The notes under the pieces are model-generated. The model saw only the letters and a list, made by a program, of their open reading frames with translations, did not search any database and was not told the origin of the DNA. Below are positions 35,192 to 43,648 of a DNA stretch of 64,000 nt, in pieces (the stretch's first letter is position 1; the number at the start of each line of letters is the position of its first letter). Position numbers and translations under genes: made by a program. This stretch comes from Haladaptatus salinisoli (GTDB lineage Archaea > Halobacteriota > Halobacteria > Halobacteriales > Haladaptataceae): assembly GCF_020614375.1 (NCBI RefSeq), contig NZ_CP085327.1, forward strand, positions 1,662,823 through 1,726,822. Reading direction: 5' to 3'.

Positions 35192-35252
35192 AGTCGGGCG
35201 TAAACTGACTTCCGCGCCCGTTTCGACGAATCGTTGCCGAGCAAATCCATCG

Positions 35253-35258
35253 TTTTTT
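35253..35258 (+). terminator. T-tract downstream of the thermosome gene
   Basis: Six T residues 61 bases after the stop codon, the kind of site where archaeal transcription ends. No hairpin is obvious. Confidence 0.35.
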
Positions 35259-35370
35259 CGAAGGGACGACGGTCGGCGGTGCATTTTCGGTACGTTCCGA
35301 AGCAGTGACGCGTATTTTCGATAATCGTGCCAGAATCGCTATCAGGTCGACGCGAGGACTCTCGACTACC

Positions 35371-35886
35371 GTGTCTACCAACGAAAACAATCCGACCGGA
35401 GACGGAACGAAAGCACGACGAACGAGTCGCCGCCGACTGCTGAAAACCGGCGTCGGCGTCGCCGTGACCGCGCTCGGAGTGCCGATGCTCGGCGGCACCG
35501 CGGTCGCCCACTTCCCGACGAAACTCGAAATCGACGTGAAGCCGGGAAGCGACTCGAACGCCGTCAACCCGCGCAGTCGCGGCGTCGTTCCCGTCGCCGT
35601 CCTCCGGACGGACGAGTTCGACCCCACCGGCGAGGACGTACGATACCGATTCGGTGCGCCCGAGGCGGTCGGGTCCGGCGGCGGCGCGCGGCCGGTTCAC
35701 GAGGGACACGTCGAAGACGTCGATGGGGACGGCTCCGACGACCTCGTCCTTCACTTCCCGGTTCGGGACGCCGGGTTCGACGGCGACGAGTCCGAGGCCG
35801 AACTCCGCTGGGAGCGGGACGAGTCCGGCGAGCACGGATTGGCCGGACGGAACCAGGTGCGAATCGTCGGGTGCGGACGCGACTGA
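35371..35886 (+). CDS. Tat-exported protein with Asp-rich calcium-type motif
   Basis: A 171-residue secreted protein of unknown role. The twin-arginine segment is SRRRLLKTGVGVAVTALGV, followed by an AxA-type cleavage near TAVAH. The mature part opens LEIDVKPGSDSNAVNPRSRG and continues VVPVAVLRTDEFD, a module seen in many secreted proteins. DVDGDGSDDLVLHF then resembles a D-x-D-x-D calcium loop. GTG at 35371 is chosen over GTG at 35305 because it leaves a normal-length polar region before the twin Arg. It is a lone gene between the thermosome and alanine dehydrogenase genes. Confidence 0.7.
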   Translation: MSTNENNPTGDGTKARRTSRRRLLKTGVGVAVTALGVPMLGGTAVAHFPTKLEIDVKPGSDSNAVNPRSRGVVPVAVLRTDEFDPTGEDVRYRFGAPEAVGSGGGARPVHEGHVEDVDGDGSDDLVLHFPVRDAGFDGDESEAELRWERDESGEHGLAGRNQVRIVGCGRD

Positions 35887-36012
35887 GCGACGCGCCGACC
35901 CCTCCGGAGCGGTCGTTCGAAACCTCTCTTCGAAATATCCGCGAGTAAACCGAGAACCACCGAAACCGGGCAAAAGATGGAACTAAGTGGTGTCCATCGG
36001 AACCTCCGGAGT

Positions 36013-36999
36013 ATGGAAACGCTACTGCTCAATCGGGACGCCGTGGACGAGAACACTCAGATGCCCGAACTCATCCGGGCCGTCGAGGACGCGTTCGCGG
36101 CCTACGCGCGCGGGGACGCGCAGATGCCCGCGAAATCGTACATCGACCTGCCGCAGTACAACGGCGACTTCCGCTCCATGCCCGCCTACTTGGAGGCGAA
36201 TGACTGGGACGCCGCTGGCATCAAGTGGGTGAACGTCCACCCGGACAACCCGGATCGGTTCGACCTGCCAACAGTCATTGGGACGATGATCTACAGCGAC
36301 CCGGAAACCGCGTTCCCGCTGGCCATCATGGACGGCACCGAACTGACGATGAAGCGCACCGGCGCGGCGGCGGCGGTCGCGACCGACCACCTCGCGGTCG
36401 AGGACGCGACGAGCATGGGTCTCATCGGCGCCGGCGTCCAATCCTACACGCAGTTGGAGGCCATCTCGGAGGTGCGCCCCATCGAGGAGGTCGTCATCAG
36501 CGACCTGGACGAGGAGGCGGTCGAGCGGTTCATCGACCACTTCGACGACGAGTTCGACGTTCGCGCCGGGTCGATTTCGGACGCCGCCTCGTGCGACGTG
36601 CTCTCGACCGTGACCCCGGTCGAAGAACCCATCGTCTCCCGCGAGGCCGTCGGCGAGCGCACCCACATTAACGCGATGGGCGCGGACGCGGAGGGCAAGC
36701 ACGAACTCGCCGACGACCTCCTGTTGAACGCGAAACTCGTCATCGACGACCACGCCCAGACCACCCACTCCGGCGAAATCAACGTCCCGTACAGCGCTGG
36801 CGTCCTCTCGGACGACGACATCCACGGCGACATCGGCGACATCGTCGTCGGGGAACTGGACGGCCGGACGAACGAGGACGGCGTCACCGTCTTCGACAGC
36901 ACCGGGTTGGCGATTCAGGACGTGGCGGCGGCCCACGTCGTCTACGAGCACGCGAACGAGAACGACAACGGCTATCCCTTCGACCTCGTCGGATTCTAG
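36013..36999 (+). CDS. ornithine cyclodeaminase/alanine dehydrogenase family protein
   Basis: A 328-residue NAD-dependent enzyme of the OCD/mu-crystallin family. The substrate region has KSYIDLPQYNGDFRSMPAY and GIKWVNVHPDNP (catalytic Lys). The Rossmann glycines are in MGLIGAGVQSYTQLEA, and the catalytic Asp region is HINAMGADAEGKHEL. Archaeal members include a true alanine dehydrogenase (pyruvate plus ammonia to alanine), which this resembles in length, but ornithine cyclodeaminase cannot be excluded. It converges on the small gene at 36996 with a four-base overlap. Confidence 0.88.
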   Translation: METLLLNRDAVDENTQMPELIRAVEDAFAAYARGDAQMPAKSYIDLPQYNGDFRSMPAYLEANDWDAAGIKWVNVHPDNPDRFDLPTVIGTMIYSDPETAFPLAIMDGTELTMKRTGAAAAVATDHLAVEDATSMGLIGAGVQSYTQLEAISEVRPIEEVVISDLDEEAVERFIDHFDDEFDVRAGSISDAASCDVLSTVTPVEEPIVSREAVGERTHINAMGADAEGKHELADDLLLNAKLVIDDHAQTTHSGEINVPYSAGVLSDDDIHGDIGDIVVGELDGRTNEDGVTVFDSTGLAIQDVAAAHVVYEHANENDNGYPFDLVGF

Positions 37000-37226
37000 T
37001 TACTTTCCTCGCCGATCGGTGCTTTCTGCGCGAGTTGCTCGGTCAGTTTCGAGATGAGCCACACGATGACCAGAAACGGCAAGAGCGGAATTATAAGGAC
37101 GACCAGACCGAGAAACAGCGCGATACCGATGGCGTTCATCTCGCTGTCCGGGCGGCCGTGGTACGGTGGCGTGACGGTACGGAACGCTTTCTTGACCGGT
37201 TCGATCTGTGAATCCCCCTGACTCAT
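36996..37226 (-). CDS. small membrane protein (DUF7535-like)
   Basis: A 76-residue protein: a polar N-terminus MSQGDSQIEPVKKAFRTVTP, then one long hydrophobic hairpin or helix (IGIALFLGLVVLIIPLLPFLVIVWLI written here in part as GLVVLIIPLLPFLVIVW), and a short polar tail. I recall similar proteins as DUF7535 in haloarchaea. The start at 37226 is favoured over 37292 because conservation should begin at MSQ. Function unknown. Confidence 0.65.
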   Translation of the reverse strand: MSQGDSQIEPVKKAFRTVTPPYHGRPDSEMNAIGIALFLGLVVLIIPLLPFLVIVWLISKLTEQLAQKAPIGEESN

Positions 37227-37313
37227 GGCGGAAAGGACGGCGGAGAAGACGATAAACGTTCGCGCGGGGGATAGTTCGACTTTCGGTGGCATCCCACACC
37301 GAGGGCCGTGGCG

Positions 37314-40166
37314 CTACCCCTCCAGGTGCACGGCGGGGCGAAGCGGCGTCGCGTGACGCGCTTTGTCCGCGGGATCGTAGGCGTCCTCGCCCTCGCGGTA
37401 TATCTCCACCTCGGCGTCGAACTCGCGTTCGAAGAAGTCGCTACTCTCTTCGTACACCGCCAGTTCGTCCACTTCTGACAGGGCAGCGACCTGCTCGTTC
37501 GGACGCTCGCGCACGTCCTCCGCGAGTTTCTGCACCAGTTGGTTCACCTCGTCGCCCTTCTCGCGCAGCTCCTCGTCCTGCATTACCTCGCCCATCACCG
37601 CGCCGACGTTCGGGCCGCTCTCGACGACTTCCGAGAGCACCCTCCCCTTCCAGTCGGCGGCGACGTACACCCGAACCGTCTCGGGGTCGGTGTCGGTCAC
37701 GTCGACGATGTCGCGCACGTCCTCGGTCAACCCCGCGACCAACTCCTCTTCGAGTTCGGTCGCGGTGCTCTCGAACTCGGGGTTCGGTTCGGGCCACTCG
37801 GCGTCGGCGATGGGGTCGCCCGTCAGGCGCTCGTGGAGTTCCGTCGCCATGAACGGGACGAAGGGAGCCAGCAGGCGCAGGCGGGTGCGCAGGACCTCCC
37901 GCAGCGTCCAGCGCGCGCCCGGCCTGCTCGCGTCGGTTCGCTTGCGGTACCACTTCAGGTGCTCCTCGAAGCCGTAGAAGGCGGCTTGACTCGCGGTGCG
38001 CGTCTCGAACCGGTCCATCGCTTCGGTGGCCTCCCGCACCGTCGCCTGCAGTTTCGACAGCAGCCAGCGGTCGATGCGTCGCAGGTCGCGCTCGCCGTCG
38101 TCGGTTTCTATTACGTCGACGGCGCGGTTCCAGAACCGCCGCAGTTGGTTCTGCGTGCTCTCGACCTGGTCGGAGCGCCAGTCGTAATCCTGCCACGGTT
38201 CGGCGCTGTTCATCAGGAAGAAGCGCACCGTGTCCGCGCCGTACCGCTCGATGGCTTCCTCCGGCAGGACGACGTGGCCCTTCGAGGAGGACATCTTCTC
38301 GCCCTCCAGCAGTCCCATGCCCATGACGGTGATGCCCTGCGGCCAGTTCGGCTTCTCGAACAGTTCCGCGTGGTGGAACAGGAAGAAGGTCAGGTGGTTG
38401 CTGACGAGGTCGTTGCCCGAACAGCGGTAGTCGACCGGATACCAGTAGTCCCACTCCTCGCGCAGTTGCATCGCAGTCTCGTCGGGGTCGTCCACCGCCT
38501 CGCTACCGAAGAAGAGCGTGTCGAAGAACTCCCCGTCCATCTCCTCCGGCGGCACGTCCGCCAGTCGGTGGGCGACGGTGTAGTACGCCATGTAGATGGT
38601 CGAATCGGACAGCGGTTCGATGACGAAGTTCGGGTCCCACGGCAGGCGCGTCCCCAACCCGTAGTTTCGGATGCAGGGCCACTCGTTCAGCCAGTCGACG
38701 GTGTGGTCGTACTGTTCGCGAGTGTTCTCCGGAATCGCGTCCAGTCCGGCGACCGCGTCGTGGGCCTTCTCCTTCCACTCGGGGTCGTTGTAGCGCAGGA
38801 ACCACGTCTCCTGCTCGGCGACCTCCACGGCACCGCCGCAGCGACAGACGACCTCCTCGCTGAACTCGTGCATCGACCCGAACGACCCCCGCCGCTGGAA
38901 ATCGGCTTTCAACTCGTCGCGCACGTCCTCGACGACCTCGCCGGCGTAGTCGCCGTACATCTTGCGCAGGGTTCCGCCGTGGAACTCGCGGTTGTAGACC
39001 TCCTGCGTGGCCTCCTTCAGCGCGGGGTCCGCGGCGTCCTCGATGCCGCGCTCTTCGACCGCGTCCCGCGCGGGGAACTCGCCGTATCCCTCCACGTCGA
39101 TGATGGCCTTCGGTTCGATGGCGTCGACCTCGGCGGGGTCGATGCCGTACCGCTCCATCCGTTCGTCGTCCGCCTTCGCCTCCTGCAGGGCCACCCAGTC
39201 GTCGGGGCTGTGGGCCGGGACGGACATCACGACCCCCGTGGCGTTGTCGGCGTCCACGAACCCCGCGGGCAGGACGAGCACGTCGTCGCCCGTGACGGGA
39301 TTCGTGACGCGCTCGCCGACCAGTCGTTCGCCCGCGAAGTGGTCGCGGACTTCGACTTCGTGGGCCTGCAGTTCCAGCTTTCCGGCCGCGCTCTCGGAGA
39401 CCAACCACCGCTCGCCGTCCACGTCGGCCTCGACGTAGTCGGCGTCGGGGTCGATGTAGGCGTTCGTGACGCCCCGAACCGTCTCGGGGCGCAGGGTCGC
39501 CATCGGAACCGTGACGTCGCGGCCGTCCTCGGACCAGCCGAACTTGACCAGCGTGTACTCCTGGAACTCGGCCTCCTCGCCTTCCGCCAGGTCGTGGGTG
39601 GTGACGGGGTTCTTCTCGTTCGTGCAGTACTTGACGGGGTGCAGGCCCTTCTCCAGCAGACCGCGCTCCTTCAGGGTCTCGTACTGCCACGTGATGAACT
39701 TGGAGTAGCGGTCGTCGTCGGTCGTGAACTCGCGCCGCCAGTCGATGGACAGCCCCAGCGACTTCATGTTCGCCTTGTAGCTGTTCTCGATGAAGTGGCG
39801 GGCGTACCCCATCGGCGTCTCCATCTCCTTCAGGTCCTCGTCGGAGATGCCGTAGACGTCCTGCAGGACCCGCATCTGGTTCTCCTCGCGCTTCTTCAGG
39901 CGTTCGACGGCCCCGACGATGGGCGTCCCGGTGACGTGCCACGCGATGGGGAACAGAACGTTGTCGCCCCGCAGTCGGCGGTAGCGCGCCCACACGTCCG
40001 GCACGGTGTAGGTTCTGGCGTGCCCGATGTGCATCCCCCCGCTCGGATAGGGGTACGGTACAGTGACGAAGGTGGCCTCCTCGTCGGACGGGTCGACCTC
40101 GTATCGGCCCTCGTCCGCCCATCGAGACTGCCACTTCGATTCAATTTCCCGTGGGTCGTAGTCCAT
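37314..40166 (-). CDS. leuS: leucyl-tRNA synthetase
   Basis: Charges tRNA-Leu with leucine in the cytoplasm. It is 950 residues, the normal archaeal length. Class I signatures: GGMHIGHARTYTVPDV (HIGH) near residue 40 and LEGEKMSSSKGHVVLP (KMSKS) near residue 620. The CP1 editing domain lies between, with VPAHSPDDWVALQEA and TLRPETVRGVTNAY. A zinc-type pair is in VVCRCGGAVEVAEQETWFLRY. The start at 40166 (MDYDPREIESKWQSRW) is fixed by the conserved opening. The C-terminal anticodon and tRNA-binding region is complete. Confidence 0.97.
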   Translation of the reverse strand: MDYDPREIESKWQSRWADEGRYEVDPSDEEATFVTVPYPYPSGGMHIGHARTYTVPDVWARYRRLRGDNVLFPIAWHVTGTPIVGAVERLKKREENQMRVLQDVYGISDEDLKEMETPMGYARHFIENSYKANMKSLGLSIDWRREFTTDDDRYSKFITWQYETLKERGLLEKGLHPVKYCTNEKNPVTTHDLAEGEEAEFQEYTLVKFGWSEDGRDVTVPMATLRPETVRGVTNAYIDPDADYVEADVDGERWLVSESAAGKLELQAHEVEVRDHFAGERLVGERVTNPVTGDDVLVLPAGFVDADNATGVVMSVPAHSPDDWVALQEAKADDERMERYGIDPAEVDAIEPKAIIDVEGYGEFPARDAVEERGIEDAADPALKEATQEVYNREFHGGTLRKMYGDYAGEVVEDVRDELKADFQRRGSFGSMHEFSEEVVCRCGGAVEVAEQETWFLRYNDPEWKEKAHDAVAGLDAIPENTREQYDHTVDWLNEWPCIRNYGLGTRLPWDPNFVIEPLSDSTIYMAYYTVAHRLADVPPEEMDGEFFDTLFFGSEAVDDPDETAMQLREEWDYWYPVDYRCSGNDLVSNHLTFFLFHHAELFEKPNWPQGITVMGMGLLEGEKMSSSKGHVVLPEEAIERYGADTVRFFLMNSAEPWQDYDWRSDQVESTQNQLRRFWNRAVDVIETDDGERDLRRIDRWLLSKLQATVREATEAMDRFETRTASQAAFYGFEEHLKWYRKRTDASRPGARWTLREVLRTRLRLLAPFVPFMATELHERLTGDPIADAEWPEPNPEFESTATELEEELVAGLTEDVRDIVDVTDTDPETVRVYVAADWKGRVLSEVVESGPNVGAVMGEVMQDEELREKGDEVNQLVQKLAEDVRERPNEQVAALSEVDELAVYEESSDFFEREFDAEVEIYREGEDAYDPADKARHATPLRPAVHLEG

Positions 40167-40289
40167 ACACCCTCTTTCGCACTGACGATTAAAAGAACAA
40201 CCATACTTGACTGGCCGCCCTGTCAGGTTGCGGCAATTCTTGCTCAGAGGTCGAAAGATTGATACGACCGACCCGAGTGGGGCCAGCTC

Positions 40290-40757
40290 GTGGGCGAGTT
40301 CGCCGAGGCCGCGCGCGACCGCATCCGCGACACCCTCGCCGAGCGACTGCCGCGCTTCGCGTGGGGGACGGAGCACCGAATCCGGCGCACCCCGGTCGAC
40401 GTCGCGGGCCGCACCGACGACCGTTTCGTCGCGGTCGAACTGGAGTGGCGCAGGGCCGACCCCGTCAACAACACGGCGAAACTGTTCTACTACGTGGACG
40501 AGGGCGAACTCGCCGAGTACGAGCAGATCACGGTGTTTCAGGCGTTCACGGGCTACTACAACCTCGACGGCGGCGGCATATCCTCGAAGCGCGAAGTCGC
40601 GGAGTTCGTCGGGAACGTCGCCGCGGAGTCGTTCGAGCGCGTCTCGTTCCACCCCGTGACGTTCGGGCTCACGCCGCCGAAGCGCGGCGGCGAGTGGCCC
40701 GAGGGGTGGGAGTCGGTCGCGCGATCTCCTCGACCGTCCGATCCGCGACTGGTTTGA
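40290..40757 (+). CDS. small PD-(D/E)XK-like hypothetical protein
   Basis: A 155-residue protein with no assigned family. An N-terminal helix EAARDRIRDTLAERL is followed by HRIRRTPVDVAG and RFVAVELEWRRADPVNN, a strand-D-strand-ExE arrangement (Asp37 or Asp44, Glu50, Glu52) that recalls PD-(D/E)XK nucleases. A second half has FQAFTGYYNLDGG and VSFHPVTFGLTPP. The start is GTG at 40290, the first in-frame start after a TGA at 40260. The family may be restricted to haloarchaea. The nuclease idea is inference only. Confidence 0.6.
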   Translation: MGEFAEAARDRIRDTLAERLPRFAWGTEHRIRRTPVDVAGRTDDRFVAVELEWRRADPVNNTAKLFYYVDEGELAEYEQITVFQAFTGYYNLDGGGISSKREVAEFVGNVAAESFERVSFHPVTFGLTPPKRGGEWPEGWESVARSPRPSDPRLV

Positions 40758-40900
40758 TCCACTCGCTACGGGGGATGGTTTCGGAGAACGAACCGAACGT
40801 CTCCGTCGCTGCGGTCGCCCGGTTTCGTCCGAGAACGCGACTTCCGAGGCGACCGCGAGGCGACCGAGGAAAACCGATCGAAAACGGGTCGAAGACGCCC

Positions 40901-41353
40901 TTACTCCAACGTTACGAGTTGCTCGTCCAGCATCTCGGACAGCACTTCGCGGGCGTGTCCGTCGGGGTCGACCCCGCGATAGACCGCCTGCACTTCGTCC
41001 TCCGCGAGGACGAAGGTCGTCCGGGGAGCGGCGTCACGTTCGACTTCGACGCCGAAGGCGTCCGCTATCTCCCCCTCCGGGTCGGCCAGCAGGTCGAAGC
41101 CGATGTCGTACTTCTCCGCGAAGGACTCGTGGCTCCGCACGTCGTCGGTCGAAACGCCGTACACCGCGACGCCGGCGTCGCGGTACGTTTCGAGTTCCTC
41201 GTTGAACTGCTTCGCCTCGACCGTGCAACCGGGCGTGTCGTCGCGCGGATAGAAGTACAGCACCGCCGGGGCTTCGAAGGACGGCGAGACGGTCTCGCCG
41301 TCTTGGTTCGTCGCGGTCACGTCGGGCGCGTCGTCGCCTGCTTCGAGGGTCAT
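40901..41353 (-). CDS. bcp: peroxiredoxin, BCP/thiol peroxidase type
   Basis: A 150-residue thioredoxin-fold peroxidase reducing hydroperoxides. Peroxidatic Cys43 is in FYPRDDTPGCTVEAKQF; the Thr and Arg (PRTTFVL) that shape the active site are present. The resolving Cys found five residues later in E. coli BCP is Lys here, so this is a 1-Cys type needing an outside thiol. It is followed on the same strand by hsp20 further upstream, a loose stress neighbourhood. Confidence 0.93.
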   Translation of the reverse strand: MTLEAGDDAPDVTATNQDGETVSPSFEAPAVLYFYPRDDTPGCTVEAKQFNEELETYRDAGVAVYGVSTDDVRSHESFAEKYDIGFDLLADPEGEIADAFGVEVERDAAPRTTFVLAEDEVQAVYRGVDPDGHAREVLSEMLDEQLVTLE

Positions 41354-41427
41354 GTTCGGCGATAGCGCCCGGAGGAAAAAGCCGCTTGTGGTTGCGCCGA
41401 GCCTCGAGTCAGCTACCTCGCTCGGGG

Positions 41428-41865
41428 TTAGCTGACCTCGATGTCGTGCGATTCGTCGCTCCCGTCGGCTTTCGGCAGCGTCACCGTCAACACGCCGTTT
41501 CGGTACTCCGCGGAGACGTTCGATTCGTCCACTCGGTCGGGCAGCGTGACGGTTCGGTTCATCGAGCGTCGGCTTCGCTCCTTTCGGATGTACTCCTCGT
41601 CGCCCTCCTCCGTCTCCTCTTCGTGCTGGGCCGCGATTCGGAGGCGGTCGTCCCGCAGCGTGAGGTCGATATCCTCCTTCCGGAATCCGGGCAGGTCGGC
41701 GGTGACGACGAACTCGTCGCCGCGGTCGGCCATATCGAGTGACATCCCGCCGCTCTGCAAGTCCATTCCGCCGGATTCCAATTGTCGACCCATACCTTCG
41801 AACTGGCGGCTCATTCGTTCGAACATCTCCTCGATTTCGTCGAATGGATTCCTTCGTCTGGCCAT
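41428..41865 (-). CDS. hsp20: Hsp20/alpha-crystallin small heat-shock protein
   Basis: A 145-residue small heat-shock chaperone that holds unfolding proteins. A Met/Gln-rich N-terminal arm (EEMFERMSRQFEGMGRQLE) precedes the alpha-crystallin domain: DEFVVTADLPGFRKEDIDLTL, RSMNRTVTLPDRVDESNVSA, and GVLTVTLPKADG. The C-terminal I-x-V-type anchor appears as DIEVS. The leader carries GGTGAAAGG before the ATG. It lies 42 bases behind pheA on the same strand. Confidence 0.93.
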   Translation of the reverse strand: MARRRNPFDEIEEMFERMSRQFEGMGRQLESGGMDLQSGGMSLDMADRGDEFVVTADLPGFRKEDIDLTLRDDRLRIAAQHEEETEEGDEEYIRKERSRRSMNRTVTLPDRVDESNVSAEYRNGVLTVTLPKADGSDESHDIEVS

Positions 41866-41907
41866 CCTTTCACCCCGAGGGAGATTCGACGCGCGGAGCC
41901 TAATAGT

Positions 41908-42720
41908 TCACGCCGAGCCGAACAGGACGTGCTCGGTGTCGTACGAACCGAGGCGGCGCACCCAGCCGTTCTCGGCGAGGGCTTCGATCTCCGCGACGGC
42001 CTGCTCGGCGCGGTTTTCGTACAGACCCGCCTCGAAATCGAGGTGGAAGACGTAGTCGCCGAGGCGCTCGCCGCTCGGACGCGACTCGACCCGGGTGAGG
42101 TTGATGTCCCGCTCCGCGAACGGTTCGAGGAGCGCCAGCAGCAGTCCGGGGTAGTTCGCCCCGGGATAGACGACGAGGGAGGTCTTCCCGCCCGCGAGAG
42201 AGCGCTCGTTCGCGGGGGCGACGACGAAAAAGCGCGTCGCGTTCGAGGTTCGTTCCTGAATATCCTCGGCGAGGACGGTCAGTTCCTCGGCGTTGTCCGG
42301 GTGGGCGATGGCCGCCACGGAGGGGTCGTCGCGGGCGCGCTCGACGCCGCGCGCGGTGCTGGCGACCGCCTCTCGCTTCACGCCGGGATACTCGGTTTCG
42401 AGGTACGTTCGGCACTGCGCGAGCGCCTGCGCGTGGCTGGCGACCGTCTCGAACTCCTCGCCGCGGGCCATCAAGGCGTGGCGGATCGGCGTCACGAGTT
42501 CGCGGACGACCGCCACGTCGTTCCCGGCGAGGGCGTCGAGCGTCCCCGTGACGCTCCCTTCGATGCTGTTCTCTATCGGTACGACGCCGCGAGGGTACTC
42601 GCCGTCGACGACCGATTCGACGATGGCGGTGACCGACTCGCGGAACTCGACGTCGTCGGCGACCGCGCTGGCGGCGCGGTGCGAGTAGGTTCCCGCCGGC
42701 CCGAGCGTAACTGCTTGCAT
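41908..42720 (-). CDS. pheA: prephenate dehydratase
   Basis: A 270-residue monofunctional enzyme converting prephenate to phenylpyruvate for phenylalanine synthesis. The opening is TLGPAGTYSHRAAS, then GVVPIENSIEGSVTGTLD, and the catalytic TRFFVVA (Thr-Arg-Phe) near residue 160. The C-terminal ACT domain starts at KTSLVVYPGANYPGLLLALL and has ESRPSGERLGDYVFHLDFE (the ESRP motif of phenylalanine feedback). No chorismate mutase domain is fused. Confidence 0.96.
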   Translation of the reverse strand: MQAVTLGPAGTYSHRAASAVADDVEFRESVTAIVESVVDGEYPRGVVPIENSIEGSVTGTLDALAGNDVAVVRELVTPIRHALMARGEEFETVASHAQALAQCRTYLETEYPGVKREAVASTARGVERARDDPSVAAIAHPDNAEELTVLAEDIQERTSNATRFFVVAPANERSLAGGKTSLVVYPGANYPGLLLALLEPFAERDINLTRVESRPSGERLGDYVFHLDFEAGLYENRAEQAVAEIEALAENGWVRRLGSYDTEHVLFGSA

Positions 42721-42784
42721 GCGCGGTTGGTTTCGGTTCGGCGGGCAAAAACGCGTCGGGGGCGACAGATTCTGCGCCGCTCCG

Positions 42785-43105
42785 TCAGGAGTGTCGTCGG
42801 GCGGTCTTCCTGTCGACCAGTTTGTAGAATCGGCTCGTGTTTCCGCTCTCGGTCTTCACCTGGTAGACGAACGCGAGGTCTTCGGACTCGAACTTCTCGA
42901 ACCACTCGTCCCACTCGACGGGCACCAACTCGTCGTGATCGTCGGCGGTATCCGGAAACTGGAGACGGAGGATGCCAGCCCCGCCGTCGGCGGTGGACTC
43001 GACGGTCGCGGGTTCGCCGCCGCGGTCTTCGACCCACTGTTCGATGGTCTCGTGCTCCGTCGTCACCTGACTGTATTTCGAATCGAACTCGATATCGGTT
43101 TCCAT
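42785..43105 (-). CDS. conserved hypothetical acidic protein
   Basis: A 106-residue protein, METDIEFDSKYSQVTTEHETIEQW..., with no recognised family. A helix near the N-terminus (EHETIEQWVEDRG) is followed by alternating strands (GILRLQFPDT, VPVEWDEWFEKF, LAFVYQVKTESG, RFYKLVDRKTA). It looks like a small alpha/beta domain and has no signal or cysteine. The start at 43105 is chosen because the preceding 23 residues in the longer frame are Arg-rich. Confidence 0.65.
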   Translation of the reverse strand: METDIEFDSKYSQVTTEHETIEQWVEDRGGEPATVESTADGGAGILRLQFPDTADDHDELVPVEWDEWFEKFESEDLAFVYQVKTESGNTSRFYKLVDRKTARRHS

Positions 43106-43264
43106 GAATCTCCCGTTTCGGGCGTTTCTTTCGTTCAACCGTTCGACGGGTGAACGTGACGCCTGCAAACGCAAGTCGATAAATCCGTGCCACGGTCGCC
43201 GGAAACGGAAACGCGGCCGACCGGTCGCATTCGACGACTACGAAACCGATCGTCGGCGGTCGGA

Positions 43265-43270
43265 TTTAAG
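43265..43270 (+). promoter_or_regulatory. TATA box of the rubredoxin-like gene
   Basis: TTTAAG centred 27 bases before the ATG at 43295, which supports that start and a leaderless message. Confidence 0.5.
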
Positions 43271-43294
43271 GGGGTGAACGACGAAACTTCTGAC

Positions 43295-43618
43295 ATGGTG
43301 GGCGATTCTGGAGAGAAACCGAACGAGGATACCAACGTGGAACAGCTCGACCTTGGACAGGCCGTCTACGACGAGGACGGCCAGCAGATCGGCAGCATAC
43401 GGGGCTTCGACGAGGCCGGCTTCTACGCCACGATGCGCGACGGCTACGAAGCCCTCTCCGTCGGCCACGCTCGGTCCGGCCACGAACTCGGCGAGGCCGA
43501 GTTGATGTGGCGGTGCACGAACTGCGGGGAGATGGGCGACTTGGACGAGGGGCTTCCGGACGAGTGCCCGAACTGCGACGCCCCGAAAGAGGAACTCTAC
43601 TACTGGAAAGAGGACTGA
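43295..43618 (+). CDS. PRC-barrel-like/rubredoxin-like protein (DUF7130-like)
   Basis: A 107-residue protein. The N-terminal half (LGQAVYDEDGQQIGSIRGFD, GYEALSVGHARS) looks like a small PRC-barrel-like beta domain. The C-terminal half, WRCTNCGEMGDLDEG followed by DECPNCDAPKEELYYW, is a rubredoxin-type iron or zinc knuckle with two CxxC pairs. I recall this architecture as DUF7130 in haloarchaea. It may carry electrons or bind metal; the function is not known. It is 31 bases ahead of panE. Confidence 0.78.
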   Translation: MVGDSGEKPNEDTNVEQLDLGQAVYDEDGQQIGSIRGFDEAGFYATMRDGYEALSVGHARSGHELGEAELMWRCTNCGEMGDLDEGLPDECPNCDAPKEELYYWKED

Positions 43619-43628
43619 ATTTTTCACC

Positions 43629-43647
43629 CCCGACCGCCTCGGTCGGG
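43629..43647 (+). promoter_or_regulatory. 8-bp hairpin directly before the panE start codon
   Basis: CCCGACCG-cct-CGGTCGGG, a perfect stem with a 3-base loop ending two bases before the panE ATG. It follows a T-tract right after the upstream stop, so it may act in termination or in control of panE translation. Confidence 0.4.
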
Positions 43648-43648
43648 T

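Noticed and set aside
37539..40262. A 907-codon open frame on the plus strand across leuS
   Set aside because: It is the reverse-strand shadow of leuS, produced by high GC third positions, and has no family pattern.
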